Below are positions 26,678-35,851 of a DNA stretch of 64,000 bases, in pieces. The position numbers and the translations under genes are program-made. How positions within the stretch are numbered: position 1 is the stretch's first letter; each line of letters starts with the position of its first letter. The DNA is from CAYSRJ01 sp964521865 (GTDB lineage Bacteria > Spirochaetota > B62-G9 > DRHN01): the NCBI GenBank assembly GCA_964521865.1, contig CAZFTJ010000005.1:124001-188000 (forward strand). The letters are read 5' to 3'. The notes beneath the pieces were generated by a model, which did no database searches, was not told the DNA's origin, and saw nothing but the letters and a program-made list of their open reading frames with translations.

Positions 26678-27835
26678 ATGAACATCGTATGGGTGTCGAG
26701 CTGGCCTCCGCGTCCCTGCGGCATCGCCACCTATTCTTCGAGTCTTGTCACCGCGCTCAGACGAAAAAATGTAACCGTGCATATCGTCTGTCATACCGAC
26801 GGGGGAAGTCCCGATGAGAAAAACGTTCACCCGGTCATAGACACGGAACATGAGGGATGGGATGAAAAATTGTACAGGACGGTACATGAAATCGCCCCGA
26901 ACCTCGTACATATACAGCACGAGTACGGTCTGTTCACGACCGATAAAGATCATGCGAGCTCTCTCTTTCGTCCTCTTTTTCGATGGAAGGTCGAAAATCG
27001 ATTCCCGATTGTCGTCACCTATCATTCCGTGTACCAAACCTTGAACCCGACGATATCGTTATACATGTCCGTAGTGCAGAAGATCGTCCATGCGGGCATT
27101 GTCCACGAAGAATATCAGCGTGCGTATCTTGCCGTCAACACGGGGCAGGTAATGAACAATGTCTATGTTATCCCGCACGGGGCCGGGCGGATACCGTCAT
27201 ATTCGAAAGAAGAGGCAAAAAAGACGCACGGCATCGAAGGCAAACGTATAATCGGAATGATCGGCTGGTTCACCCGGACAAAAGGTTTTCACAGGGTGCT
27301 TGCGATGTGGGACGAATTATCGGAAAAACTCGGTCCATCGGCTCTTCTGGTGCTTGCCGGCGATGCGAGAAGGGCCGACTCAAAACAGGAGGCCTACAAG
27401 AAGACACTTCTCGAGCTTGTCGACAAAAGCCGGCATCGTGACAGGATAAAAGTATTTCTCGGGAGCTTCAGCCCTGAGGAGTACAATGCATTGCTGGCTG
27501 CATTCGACGTCATGGTGATGCCCTATACGTTCGCATCTCAGAGCGGGAACCTTGCGAACTCGTTTTCATTCGGCGTTCCGGTCATTGCCTCCGCCATCGA
27601 AGGGCTGAAGGCGGAGATAGAGGCAAGCGGGGCGGGCATTGCCGTGCCGCCGAATGATGACGACGAATTGATGAGGGCAATACTCCATATCATGTCGGAC
27701 GACCTGCTGCGAAAAAAATATACGGGGCGCGCGCGAGACTACGTAAGGAACAACATTGCCTGGCCGATCGTCGCCGATGAACATCTGACCCTGTACAGGA
27801 AGCTTATCAAAAATATGAAAACCGGATACCATTGA
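26678..27835 (+). CDS. Glycosyltransferase, GT4-like (GT-B fold)
   Basis: The 385-residue protein has two Rossmann-like halves with no membrane segment. The N-terminal motif SSWPPRPCGIATYSSSL is the acceptor-domain loop of many GT4 enzymes. The C-terminal nucleotide-sugar domain starts near GMIGWFTRTKGFHRVL. The usual EX7E catalytic pair is absent; the equivalent loop reads SQSGNLANSFSFGVPVIAS, as in some related transferases. It probably transfers a sugar to a polysaccharide, glycolipid or small solute, but donor and acceptor are unknown. It is followed by a second glycosyltransferase 67 bases downstream, so the two likely act on one product. Confidence 0.8.
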   Translation: MNIVWVSSWPPRPCGIATYSSSLVTALRRKNVTVHIVCHTDGGSPDEKNVHPVIDTEHEGWDEKLYRTVHEIAPNLVHIQHEYGLFTTDKDHASSLFRPLFRWKVENRFPIVVTYHSVYQTLNPTISLYMSVVQKIVHAGIVHEEYQRAYLAVNTGQVMNNVYVIPHGAGRIPSYSKEEAKKTHGIEGKRIIGMIGWFTRTKGFHRVLAMWDELSEKLGPSALLVLAGDARRADSKQEAYKKTLLELVDKSRHRDRIKVFLGSFSPEEYNALLAAFDVMVMPYTFASQSGNLANSFSFGVPVIASAIEGLKAEIEASGAGIAVPPNDDDELMRAILHIMSDDLLRKKYTGRARDYVRNNIAWPIVADEHLTLYRKLIKNMKTGYH

Positions 27836-27902
27836 CCGGGAGACGGGTTTTTACCGGAATAACATCCGGTGTATCGGAGATTGAGCCGATAAAGGGCCGA
27901 AT

Positions 27903-29393
27903 ATGAAATTGCATCTCGGCATAGGGCACTACGGAATCGGTTTCAAAGACGGCGTCAATACGGTTATCTCGAGAAATGTGAGGGCCATCAGGGATATAGA
28001 CCCCGAAATGAAAATCACGCTTTTCGGAAAGCTCTCGCCCGACTATATCGATTTCATGAGGCCCGTTTCGGGAAAGCTCGAATACCTGAACATCGAGGAG
28101 TTCGATCCGGCCTCCGGCTTCGGAAGGATCAGAGAAAAATCAATCCAAAAACAGGAAGTGCACGATTATGTGTGGCAGGGAACGAACATCGCAAAAATTC
28201 TGATCGAGAAGCTCGCGAATATGGACGTGGTTATGACCGAGAATCTCGGAATAGGAATCGATCCCGCCGTTACCTACGCGTTTTATCTGTACACGCAGTA
28301 CTGTTATACGATAAGAGAGCCAAAACGGTTTATTTATCGCTTTCATGACTTTGTCCAGCAGCGTCCCGTCAACTTCAAAAACGTGAAGAAATTCTATGAA
28401 TCCAGATTCGGTATAGTGCCCAACTGGCACAGCGTGCTCTACCCGGCATTTCCGAACATTAAGTACATCGCCATAAACAGGTACGATCTAACCCGGCTGA
28501 TCGAGCACGGCATAGAGGAAAACAGGGTATTCTACATCCCGAATTCCGTCGACCGCTCGATAATACCGCCGGACAACAGGGGGGAGGAGCTCAGGAAAAG
28601 GATAATCGAAAGGGAAGAGCTCGATCCTGACGTACGATTTATCCTCTATCCTGTCAGATGCGTGCGGAGAAAAAACGTCGAAGAAGCGCTATTCCTCACG
28701 CAATTCTTCAATACACTTGCACGAACAAGACCGGTTGGACGGAATTTCCGTCTGAGCGGCGCGTTTCATCTGATTGTGAGCATCAGGCCGACGGAAGAGG
28801 ACGACGCGAGATATGCCGGGCGCATCGTTGAGTTCGCAAGAGAGCACAAACTCCCGTTGACGATCGGCATCGACGATCTCGTTTCCATCGAGAGGGAAAC
28901 CGATCCCCGGGAGCCGGGCAGAATAAAAAAGTACAGCATCGGCGACCTGTACTCGGTTTCGGAAATGGTAATAACCACGAGCATACTCGAGGGGTTCGGA
29001 TTCGTCTACATAGAACCGTGGATTCTGAACCGACCGGTAATCGGAAGGAGCATTCCGCTCATTACGCCGGACTTTCAGGCATCGGGTATGAAGTTGGGTC
29101 ATCTCTACAATGCTCTCATTGTGGACAGGCAGGATTTCAAGGATATCGGGGCAGAGGAAACCGATCCCGATTCTGCATTGGCAAAGAGACTTTCAAAGAT
29201 ACTCAAACTGGACAACCCGGAATTCATCGAAAAGGTCATTGAAGCGAATGAAACGTCGATCACCGCAACAATTAAACTCTTCGACAGAGAAAAGCGGGAA
29301 AAGATCGTTGAAAAAAACCGGGAAGTCGTCGAGGATGTGTACTCCAGGGAGGCGGTGGGTACGTTGCTCTACGATGTAATTACCAGCACGTGA
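27903..29393 (+). CDS. Glycosyltransferase (GT-B fold, intact EX7E)
   Basis: The 496-residue soluble protein begins with a GHYGIGFKDGVNTVI glycine-rich loop and has a C-terminal GT-B domain with EGFGFVYIE, a textbook EX7E motif. Its N-terminal half is longer than usual and its acceptor is unknown. A Lys/Glu-rich helical tail ends the protein. It follows the GT4-like gene and should be co-transcribed with it; the next gene is convergent. A two-enzyme glycosylation step, for example a compatible solute or a surface glycan, is the simplest reading. Confidence 0.75.
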   Translation: MKLHLGIGHYGIGFKDGVNTVISRNVRAIRDIDPEMKITLFGKLSPDYIDFMRPVSGKLEYLNIEEFDPASGFGRIREKSIQKQEVHDYVWQGTNIAKILIEKLANMDVVMTENLGIGIDPAVTYAFYLYTQYCYTIREPKRFIYRFHDFVQQRPVNFKNVKKFYESRFGIVPNWHSVLYPAFPNIKYIAINRYDLTRLIEHGIEENRVFYIPNSVDRSIIPPDNRGEELRKRIIEREELDPDVRFILYPVRCVRRKNVEEALFLTQFFNTLARTRPVGRNFRLSGAFHLIVSIRPTEEDDARYAGRIVEFAREHKLPLTIGIDDLVSIERETDPREPGRIKKYSIGDLYSVSEMVITTSILEGFGFVYIEPWILNRPVIGRSIPLITPDFQASGMKLGHLYNALIVDRQDFKDIGAEETDPDSALAKRLSKILKLDNPEFIEKVIEANETSITATIKLFDREKREKIVEKNREVVEDVYSREAVGTLLYDVITST

Positions 29394-29518
29394 AGGACAG
29401 GTATACCGCGAAGACCGCACTTTTCGGGAATTGACTCCGGGTCGCTCCGGCAGAACAGGGTGCGCCGCCCGGATCGTACGCCGCATATCTCGTCTTCAGA
29501 AGAAGGGCTCGTTTTGCG

Positions 29519-30580
29519 TCATAGGTCAAAACCCAGCCCCGGGGCTGTGTTTGCATAGAGTATACCCTTTTTAAGATTAATCGCTCCGGCGGACGGGTCT
29601 CCCTTCAATCCTAAAAATCCGTCCAGATCCACGTACAGCACATTCGGCCGCGATAATGCGAAATGCAGCCCCGCTGCAATCCCGAGGGCGGCTTCATCCA
29701 TACAGCCGACCATGACCTCCAGCCCGGCAGAGCGTGCAACCGCATCAATCATCAGCGCCTCGTTGATGCCGCCGGCTTTCATCAGCTTTATGTTTACCAT
29801 ATCCACAAAGTCGCCTCGTGCGAGCCTGAAGACGTCCCGCAGAGACATGATGCTTTCATCGGCCATCACCGGAATCGGAACGCGCCGGGATACCCTGCGC
29901 AGCGACTCGATCTCTTTTTTCGGAACAGGCTGTTCAATAAGCTCGACCGCATAATGAAGAGTCTCTGCCACGAACCGGACCGCTTCCTCGAATGTATAGC
30001 CCTGGTTGGCGTCGAATCTCAATTCTATCCCCTTTCCGACCGTATTCCGCACCATTCGTACTTTCTCGATATCGCCTTCTACATCGAGACCGCCTTTCAG
30101 TTTGAGGGACGTAAAACCTTCGGATAAATACTCCTGCGCCTTTCGGACCGTTTCCCCGACCGGCAGTATGCCGATGGTTATACTGGTTTTAATACTCCTG
30201 CGAAACCCGCCTAAAAGCTTCCACAGCGGCAGGCTGCAAAACTTTCCCAGAATGTCGTAGAGCGCCATGTCGACCGCGGCAAGCGCGGACGGTTGATCTT
30301 TGATACGCGTCTTCAATCGTTCGAGATGAAGTGCGTAACGAAGAGGGTCTTTACCTTCCAGATACGGCGTAATAATTTCATCGATCGCCTTCAGAACGGA
30401 TTCGTGACTCTCGCCCGTTATCTCCCGATCCGGCGCAGCACATCCGCACCCCGTTATACCGCTGTCCGTCCCGATGCGAATGAATACGTTTGTGATGGAT
30501 TCGACCATTTCGTAGGCGATCGTATACGGCTCCCCGAGCTCCATCGAAACGGGACGTGCATCGATGCGGGTAATTCTCAT
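29519..30580 (-). CDS. Enolase-superfamily dipeptide epimerase (L-Ala-D/L-Glu type)
   Basis: This cytoplasmic enzyme should epimerise the C-terminal residue of a dipeptide, classically L-Ala-D-Glu to L-Ala-L-Glu. The muconate-lactonizing-type barrel has the catalytic pair K160-x-K162, metal ligands D190, E216 and D241, a second-base Lys at 265 and the DLD motif at 318-320. That DxD is characteristic of dipeptide epimerases because it binds the substrate amino group. At 353 residues it is full length. It starts two bases after the creatininase-family stop, so the genes are coupled. DgcA, the N-acetyl-D-glutamate racemase partner of DgcN, belongs to the same superfamily and is the main alternative. 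Confidence 0.86.
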   Translation of the reverse strand: MRITRIDARPVSMELGEPYTIAYEMVESITNVFIRIGTDSGITGCGCAAPDREITGESHESVLKAIDEIITPYLEGKDPLRYALHLERLKTRIKDQPSALAAVDMALYDILGKFCSLPLWKLLGGFRRSIKTSITIGILPVGETVRKAQEYLSEGFTSLKLKGGLDVEGDIEKVRMVRNTVGKGIELRFDANQGYTFEEAVRFVAETLHYAVELIEQPVPKKEIESLRRVSRRVPIPVMADESIMSLRDVFRLARGDFVDMVNIKLMKAGGINEALMIDAVARSAGLEVMVGCMDEAALGIAAGLHFALSRPNVLYVDLDGFLGLKGDPSAGAINLKKGILYANTAPGLGFDL

Positions 30581-30582
30581 CC

Positions 30583-31377
30583 TTAATACCGTCTTTCGTA
30601 AATTTCATCGAGCGTCATGTCCTTCAGCTCACCGACGAAGCTGACGAGGTTTTTCACCATGATACTCCAGATCATCCTTCCCTTTTCTTCGCTCGCCTTT
30701 GTCGGGTCTCCCAGCACACCGTTTGGAGATATTCTCTCCGTACGGGTATACCACTCGACGCTCCTGCTGGAGCTGAAATCGAGGTATCTGCTTGAAAAGT
30801 CGGGTATAAACTTCTGCATGTTCTGCGCGTCGACAAGATGCGGTCGCAGTGCAAGCGCGGTGCTCGTCTCTATCTCACCGGCATGGGCATCGTTGGGCGT
30901 TTCGATGATCCTCCCGATATCGACATCGCTCGTCTCACCGGTGTCGACGCAGGTAAAAATATGAGCATCTCTGTTTATCATCTGTGCGGCGTTCTTTAAC
31001 GACGGCGTATTACCGCCATGCCCGTTGATAATGATCAGTTTTTTGACGCCGTGACAGGATACGCTCATCCCGATATCGTACACGATCCCGGTGAGGCTCT
31101 CGTTGGTAATGCTTATGGTGCCGCTGAAGCTCATGTGATGGTACGAAACGCCGTAGGGAACGGCGGGCAATACAATCGGTTTCGGGTCTTGAAACGCATG
31201 GGCAACATCTTCGGCAAGCTTTAGGGCATCGAACGTGTCGGTATCGAGCGGCAGATGAGTCCCGTGCTGCTCGGTCGATCCTACCGGGAGGAGCGCGATA
31301 TCGATCTCTGAAAACCGGGTCTCGGCCTGGGGCCAGTTGAGCTCGCCGAGAATGTAGGTTCGTTTTATCTGTGGCAT
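30583..31377 (-). CDS. Creatininase-family metallo-amidohydrolase
   Basis: The 264-residue protein has the creatininase-family metal and active-site blocks: GSTEQHGTHLPLDTD near residues 33-47, INGHGGN and DAHAGEIETS. Members hydrolyse cyclic or linear amides: creatinine amidohydrolase, a formamide deformylase of riboflavin/F420 synthesis, and the mycofactocin peptidase MftE. The true substrate is not readable. GGAGG eight bases before ATG 31377 is preferred over the ATG six bases further upstream. It is tightly followed by the dipeptide epimerase and preceded by the large fusion gene, so a lactam, peptide or N-acyl product of that pathway is a reasonable guess. Confidence 0.82.
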   Translation of the reverse strand: MPQIKRTYILGELNWPQAETRFSEIDIALLPVGSTEQHGTHLPLDTDTFDALKLAEDVAHAFQDPKPIVLPAVPYGVSYHHMSFSGTISITNESLTGIVYDIGMSVSCHGVKKLIIINGHGGNTPSLKNAAQMINRDAHIFTCVDTGETSDVDIGRIIETPNDAHAGEIETSTALALRPHLVDAQNMQKFIPDFSSRYLDFSSSRSVEWYTRTERISPNGVLGDPTKASEEKGRMIWSIMVKNLVSFVGELKDMTLDEIYERRY

Positions 31378-31446
31378 CTTCATACCCTCCTTTATCTGTA
31401 CCGTTGGGGCTTGGAAAGCGGCGGTGCGGGAGGCGAGCCTCCTTAA

Positions 31447-34023
31447 TCAGCCGCCCGGAGGCTCAAAAGCGATCCAGCCGCCTTCTTTTTTTAAAAGCGT
31501 CCCGGCCGCATGCTCCAGCTCTATTTTCAGCACACGGTTTCGTATTTTTTGAGGAATCACATCGGGAGGCGAGCTCACATCGTCAAAACGCAGGTGCTCG
31601 ACTTCACGGTGCGGCGTGTATGCTCCTGTATCATCGATCAATTTTTTTTCCGCAAGCATGTACAGAGTATGCATGCTGCTCGCAGCTTCCTGATGCAGAC
31701 TTTTTCCCGGCAGGCCGGCCAGACATTTTGCAACCTGCTCATCGGTGTATCCGCATTTTCCCGGTTCTGCACCGAGCGCTTCGAGCATCCCGACAATTCT
31801 GTGGCACTTCTCGCACTTGCCGCAGGGAAAAACCCTGTCGCCCTTTATACTCGCCATATGACATGAAACCTGATGGATCTGGAGCTCGCCGTACCTTTCA
31901 ACCAGAATTTTGAGGACGAGAAGCTCGGACAGGGGCCGTGCAATCGAAAATTGCGTCATATTCCACTTCTTTTCCGAAAAATATGCGGTCAGATCGCCGT
32001 CGAAAAACCTGCTCTGATCGAAGAGCCCGTCGTAGTGCCGAATGCCCCGAAAATCCGCCCTCCGCGTCGTATCGTATTCATCGCCTATGACAAGATAGCC
32101 CGCATTCCGCTTTTTCAACAACGGCAGCGCTCCGAACAAAAAAATCGCCACCGTCCATAACCGGATGGGGTAATCGTCGGCCCTCACCCTCGCGAAATCC
32201 CCGCGTATAAAGGGAAAATGCCTGACCATCCAGGTAAACAGACGGTCGGAGTTCGTCCATACGCGAGCGGTATTCGAAACATTCTTCCTGAAATATCTGA
32301 AGCTGTTGAGAGCGGTATACCAGTGACGGCCCGACTCGTTGATGAATATCGGGTGTGTTTCGAGCCCGATTTCATCGAGCACTGCATAGCTGAGCAGACT
32401 CTCCTTGCCTCCGCTCAAAAGAATGCCGGCCTTTTTTTCATCTCCGCTCCATTGTTTTTTGGTTCCGTAAAACGAATCTCCGGTAAAAACGATCTGTGCG
32501 TTGGTATAGGATTTCTGTTTCAATACAGGCAGTCGGGGAAACGATTTTACCAGAAACTGATTCGGTTCCAGAAACTTCTTCACATAGATCTCGCGGGCCG
32601 TTTTTTCAACCATATCCCTGATAAAACGCCTGTCCGCCTCATCGCAGGGTCCGTTAATAATTATTTTTCTGCAAAAAAGGCCGTAGTTTATTGCCGCCTG
32701 CGAACCGATCATCGTGACGAGGTTGAGCGAATCCGGATCGTCCGGATCGAACACATCCTCCTCGTAGCGGTATATCAAATGGAACGTTTCGACAACGCCT
32801 CCCCGATGTATCGAAAATGGAATCTTGCAGCGATCGCGATCGATGGCAGCCGGTCCCACCTCAAGAGCATCGAAGACAACGAGATGATGAAGGCCCGGTT
32901 TATCCGCCGAAAAAAATTTCTGTCGATAGCTTTCATACCGCCTCTGCAGTTTTTGACTGAATTCCGTCAACCGGGGAATTATGCTGTCGGCTCCGGACAG
33001 CAGTACATCGGTGGTCGGCAGTCCCGTTTCGGAGGATATTCGACGGCACACCCCGTCGATATCCTCGGGCGGAATACCCTCATGATTGATCGTTACCGCT
33101 GCGACGGATGACTCGGAAACGGCCTCAAGCGCATGGATCTGTACATCGAGGGGATGAAGCCGGTAGCCGGGAAAACCGTCGTACTCCGTTCTGGCAGGGG
33201 CATGCTGCAAAACAACCAGTTCGGGCCTTCCGGCGGATAGTATCTCCAGCCCTCCCGGATATGCCGGATTAAGAAGGCTCCCCTGCCCTTCGATAATGAT
33301 TACATCGGGATTCTCGTCATTGTAGGCCTGCCATACGGCATGTTCTATTTCACCGGTAATGAAATCCGAAATCAGGGCATCGAGGATCAGGCCGTAGGTG
33401 ACCCCCTGCATCCATGCCGTCTGCCCGGTTCCGATCATTTCAACGGAAAAGCCCGCCTTCTCGAACGCCTCGACGAGCAGCCAGGCCGTCGTCCTTTTCC
33501 CGATTGCGGAATCCGTTCCGAGTACCGCAATCTTCAAAGATCCGACCTCCGCTATCTTGCCCGAAAAAAAATGGAGCCTGTCGCGGGGTGGGGGTTTTCT
33601 TATATCGCGGATTCTGACGTTGTGCGTTCGGGCGAGCCGAACCATCTCTTTATCTTCCGACAGAAGGTCATGAAGGCCGCAGTCCACATTGAGCCCGTAC
33701 TCAATCGCTTTTTTGACATCCTCGCGTCCGGTTCGGCTCAGCCTCCCGCCGTCGGGTGCGAGTCCGACGACAAAATGAGTTGCGGGTATTCCATACAGTG
33801 CAGCTTTGTGCACCGCTTCATGAATATCGGTATAAATCGGAATACCGTTGGGACGTCCGTCCAGCACCTCACCGGCGTCCTTTCCGCCATACCGGGAATC
33901 AACGACGGATACGATTCTGTACCGTCTTGTCCTTCGAACAAGCCCGTGCGCGGTCTTTCCGTTCGTGGTCGCATACGCACCCTCGCAGTACACGATGGCA
34001 GAGCCTTCGGAAAACTCGGCCAT
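31447..34023 (-). CDS. Fusion protein: DUF1611 (DgcN-like) plus MurL-like PP-loop epimerase
   Basis: The 858-residue protein joins two enzymes. Residues 1 to about 350 form a DUF1611 protein: N-terminal Rossmann-like half (YCEGAYATTNGKTAHGL), then a P-loop-like GTDSAIGKRTT and the EGQGSLLNPAY motif. DUF1611 proteins of marine bacteria (DgcN) are reported as D-glutamate N-acetyltransferases. Residues about 360-760 resemble MurL, the ATP-dependent UDP-MurNAc-L-Ala-L-Glu epimerase: a PP-loop SGGKES at 537-542, an ARPLSE motif, and a cysteine cluster C721, C734, C737, C740. About 100 further residues follow. The start overlaps the upstream PLP-enzyme stop (TAATG). Domain identities are good; the MurL assignment is from memory of the family. 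Confidence 0.8.
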   Translation of the reverse strand: MAEFSEGSAIVYCEGAYATTNGKTAHGLVRRTRRYRIVSVVDSRYGGKDAGEVLDGRPNGIPIYTDIHEAVHKAALYGIPATHFVVGLAPDGGRLSRTGREDVKKAIEYGLNVDCGLHDLLSEDKEMVRLARTHNVRIRDIRKPPPRDRLHFFSGKIAEVGSLKIAVLGTDSAIGKRTTAWLLVEAFEKAGFSVEMIGTGQTAWMQGVTYGLILDALISDFITGEIEHAVWQAYNDENPDVIIIEGQGSLLNPAYPGGLEILSAGRPELVVLQHAPARTEYDGFPGYRLHPLDVQIHALEAVSESSVAAVTINHEGIPPEDIDGVCRRISSETGLPTTDVLLSGADSIIPRLTEFSQKLQRRYESYRQKFFSADKPGLHHLVVFDALEVGPAAIDRDRCKIPFSIHRGGVVETFHLIYRYEEDVFDPDDPDSLNLVTMIGSQAAINYGLFCRKIIINGPCDEADRRFIRDMVEKTAREIYVKKFLEPNQFLVKSFPRLPVLKQKSYTNAQIVFTGDSFYGTKKQWSGDEKKAGILLSGGKESLLSYAVLDEIGLETHPIFINESGRHWYTALNSFRYFRKNVSNTARVWTNSDRLFTWMVRHFPFIRGDFARVRADDYPIRLWTVAIFLFGALPLLKKRNAGYLVIGDEYDTTRRADFRGIRHYDGLFDQSRFFDGDLTAYFSEKKWNMTQFSIARPLSELLVLKILVERYGELQIHQVSCHMASIKGDRVFPCGKCEKCHRIVGMLEALGAEPGKCGYTDEQVAKCLAGLPGKSLHQEAASSMHTLYMLAEKKLIDDTGAYTPHREVEHLRFDDVSSPPDVIPQKIRNRVLKIELEHAAGTLLKKEGGWIAFEPPGG

Positions 34024-35144
34024 TATTTTCTCCCGGTCAGTATGGCGACATAGCGATCGTGCGGCATCGGATTATTTTGATGTCTGTTGATGAGCGCGAT
34101 GAGCCCGGCAGTCGACGCAGGGAGCACATTCAATCCTTCCTGCTCACGAACTATCCGTGAAAAGTACATCATATTCCTGTCCGAAACAAACGATGCGAAG
34201 CCGCCGGACCTGCGAACAGCATCCAGTGCAAGATCTCCGTCTATTGAATGCCAGTTTATAAGCGGCTCGTTTATCCTGGTTTCCTGAATCCGACCGGCCT
34301 CAAGATCTTCGCACTGCGGGAGATTCTTCAAAAATGCCTGAATAATCGGATTCTTTTTGAACGAAGAACCGGCGATGATCATGGGGACCCTCGACGTTTT
34401 TCCTCTCCGGTATAAACTCACGAATCCCCTGTGAATGCCTGCAAGCGTCGTTCCGTTCGACACCGGCACGGAAACGGCGGTGGGTGCGTCCCGGAGCTCA
34501 TCGTATATCTCGTACGCAATCTCACCGTACGCCTTGAGCTGCACCGCAGTATTCTCTCCACCGGGGTTCGCATCGTAAATCTCTTCGATCCGTGCCTTTT
34601 CTTTTGAAATTTGCACGGCCTGTTCGTAATCTCCGGAAATCCGCTCTATACACGCACCGAACTTCTCTATTTCACCGATTCTTTTCGTTCGGTAGCTTGC
34701 GGGAATATATATTATACAGCGCATGCCTGCGAGATACGAGGCCAGGGCCATGGCGACGCCGTAGTTTCCGCATGTGGCAACCGTTACCGCGTCAAAGCCT
34801 CTCCGCAATGCGTCCATAACCTGGGCAAAGGCAATGCGGTCCTTCTGTGTTCCCGTCGGGTTGCTGCCTTCGAACTTGAGATACAGCTGACGGAGCCCCA
34901 CCTCCCGTTCGATATTGCGGGCACGATTCATCGCCGTATCGCCGACCTGCGACTCCACGATGTCTTCGTACGCTTCGAGCCGCAGTTCGAGAGGATATTC
35001 GGCGGAGGCCGCGACATGCTGCTGTTTTTCAATATCGGGGAGAAGCTCTGCCGTTTCCGAAATCGCCCCGTTGACCAGCACCAGGTCCGCAGATTCCATA
35101 GCTTCGTTTTCTGCGCCCCGGTTTTCTCTCTTTTCATCATCCAT
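34023..35144 (-). CDS. Threonine-synthase-like PLP enzyme (fold type II)
   Basis: The 373-residue protein is a fold type II PLP enzyme. The cofactor Lys is K101 in NPTGTQKDR, the Asn loop is ATCGNYGVA, and the phosphate-binding loop is VPVSNGTT. Threonine synthase, cysteate synthase, threonine dehydratase and diaminopropionate-type enzymes share this fold. The first 45 residues are unusual, acidic and helical. The real start is likely ATG 35144 with GGAG eight bases upstream. It is translationally coupled to the DUF1611-MurL fusion, so it probably acts in that pathway rather than in ordinary threonine synthesis. Confidence 0.82.
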   Translation of the reverse strand: MDDEKRENRGAENEAMESADLVLVNGAISETAELLPDIEKQQHVAASAEYPLELRLEAYEDIVESQVGDTAMNRARNIEREVGLRQLYLKFEGSNPTGTQKDRIAFAQVMDALRRGFDAVTVATCGNYGVAMALASYLAGMRCIIYIPASYRTKRIGEIEKFGACIERISGDYEQAVQISKEKARIEEIYDANPGGENTAVQLKAYGEIAYEIYDELRDAPTAVSVPVSNGTTLAGIHRGFVSLYRRGKTSRVPMIIAGSSFKKNPIIQAFLKNLPQCEDLEAGRIQETRINEPLINWHSIDGDLALDAVRRSGGFASFVSDRNMMYFSRIVREQEGLNVLPASTAGLIALINRHQNNPMPHDRYVAILTGRK

Positions 35145-35225
35145 GAAAATCACTCCGCATGGTATTCACAAACCGGTCCACCATGTTCGGCCCCGATCTC
35201 TGTCCGCGTACCGGGCGGAGACCGC

Positions 35226-35660
35226 TCACCGGACCACGGGCAGGTTGTTCCGCTGCCAGTTCTGAATACCGCCGATAATATTGTACACACGCCTAAAGCC
35301 GAGCTCTTCCATCATCTTGAGAGTCTGCCCGCTCCTCCCGCCGGATTTACAATAGATGACGTAGGTGTCCTCCCTGTCGAGCGCATCGAGCTTTTCCCTG
35401 AAGTTTTCGGAGTAAAAATCGATGTTCACGGCATCGACCAGATGGCCGCTTCTATACTCATCCTCGGTACGGACATCGAGCAGCATGAAATCCGGATTAT
35501 TGCCGTTCTTTTTTATAATCGTATACGCCTCGTCCGGCGTTACATCCTCCAGCATCCGGACCGGTGCCCTTCCGGCTCTCTCCTGCGTCGCGCAGCCTAT
35601 TATGAAGAAGAGCGCCGACAGCGTCACTGCAACAAGGAAAAGTTTCATCATCCCACGCAT
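35226..35660 (-). CDS. Rhodanese-domain lipoprotein
   Basis: The 144-residue protein has a lipoprotein signal with lipobox IIGC near residue 23 and then a single rhodanese domain. The active-site Cys lies in the loop YCKSGGRS. It should sit in the periplasm attached to a membrane and may handle sulfane sulfur or bind oxyanions. GAGGAGG before the ATG is strong. It is the first gene of the minus-strand series but lies 81 bases before the PLP gene, so membership in that operon is possible rather than certain. Confidence 0.87.
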   Translation of the reverse strand: MRGMMKLFLVAVTLSALFFIIGCATQERAGRAPVRMLEDVTPDEAYTIIKKNGNNPDFMLLDVRTEDEYRSGHLVDAVNIDFYSENFREKLDALDREDTYVIYCKSGGRSGQTLKMMEELGFRRVYNIIGGIQNWQRNNLPVVR

Positions 35661-35851
35661 TACGAACCTCCTCGAAACAAAGTGTCTGAAATTATTGTCA
35701 TGAAAATTAATGTAGCGTCACCGTCCGCCGGGAACAACACATTTTTCGTCCATTGTCAGGCAAAGAGAAAAATATGTATAGCATAATTTTCCATATATTC
35801 GAACACCACAGGCCCGACGACTGGCAAAAAAATCAGAAATGCTCCAGGCGT

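Noticed and set aside
32218..33111. 297-codon open frame antisense to the fusion gene
   Set aside because: No motifs and it overlaps a clearly coding opposite strand.
31447..34023. Call of the C-terminal half as QueC (7-cyano-7-deazaguanine synthase)
   Set aside because: The PP-loop and cysteine cluster are shared, but the ARPLSE motif, the long N-terminal part and the context favour a MurL-like domain.
34611..35786. 391-codon open frame antisense to the PLP and rhodanese genes
   Set aside because: It spans two well-supported genes on the other strand and has no domain.
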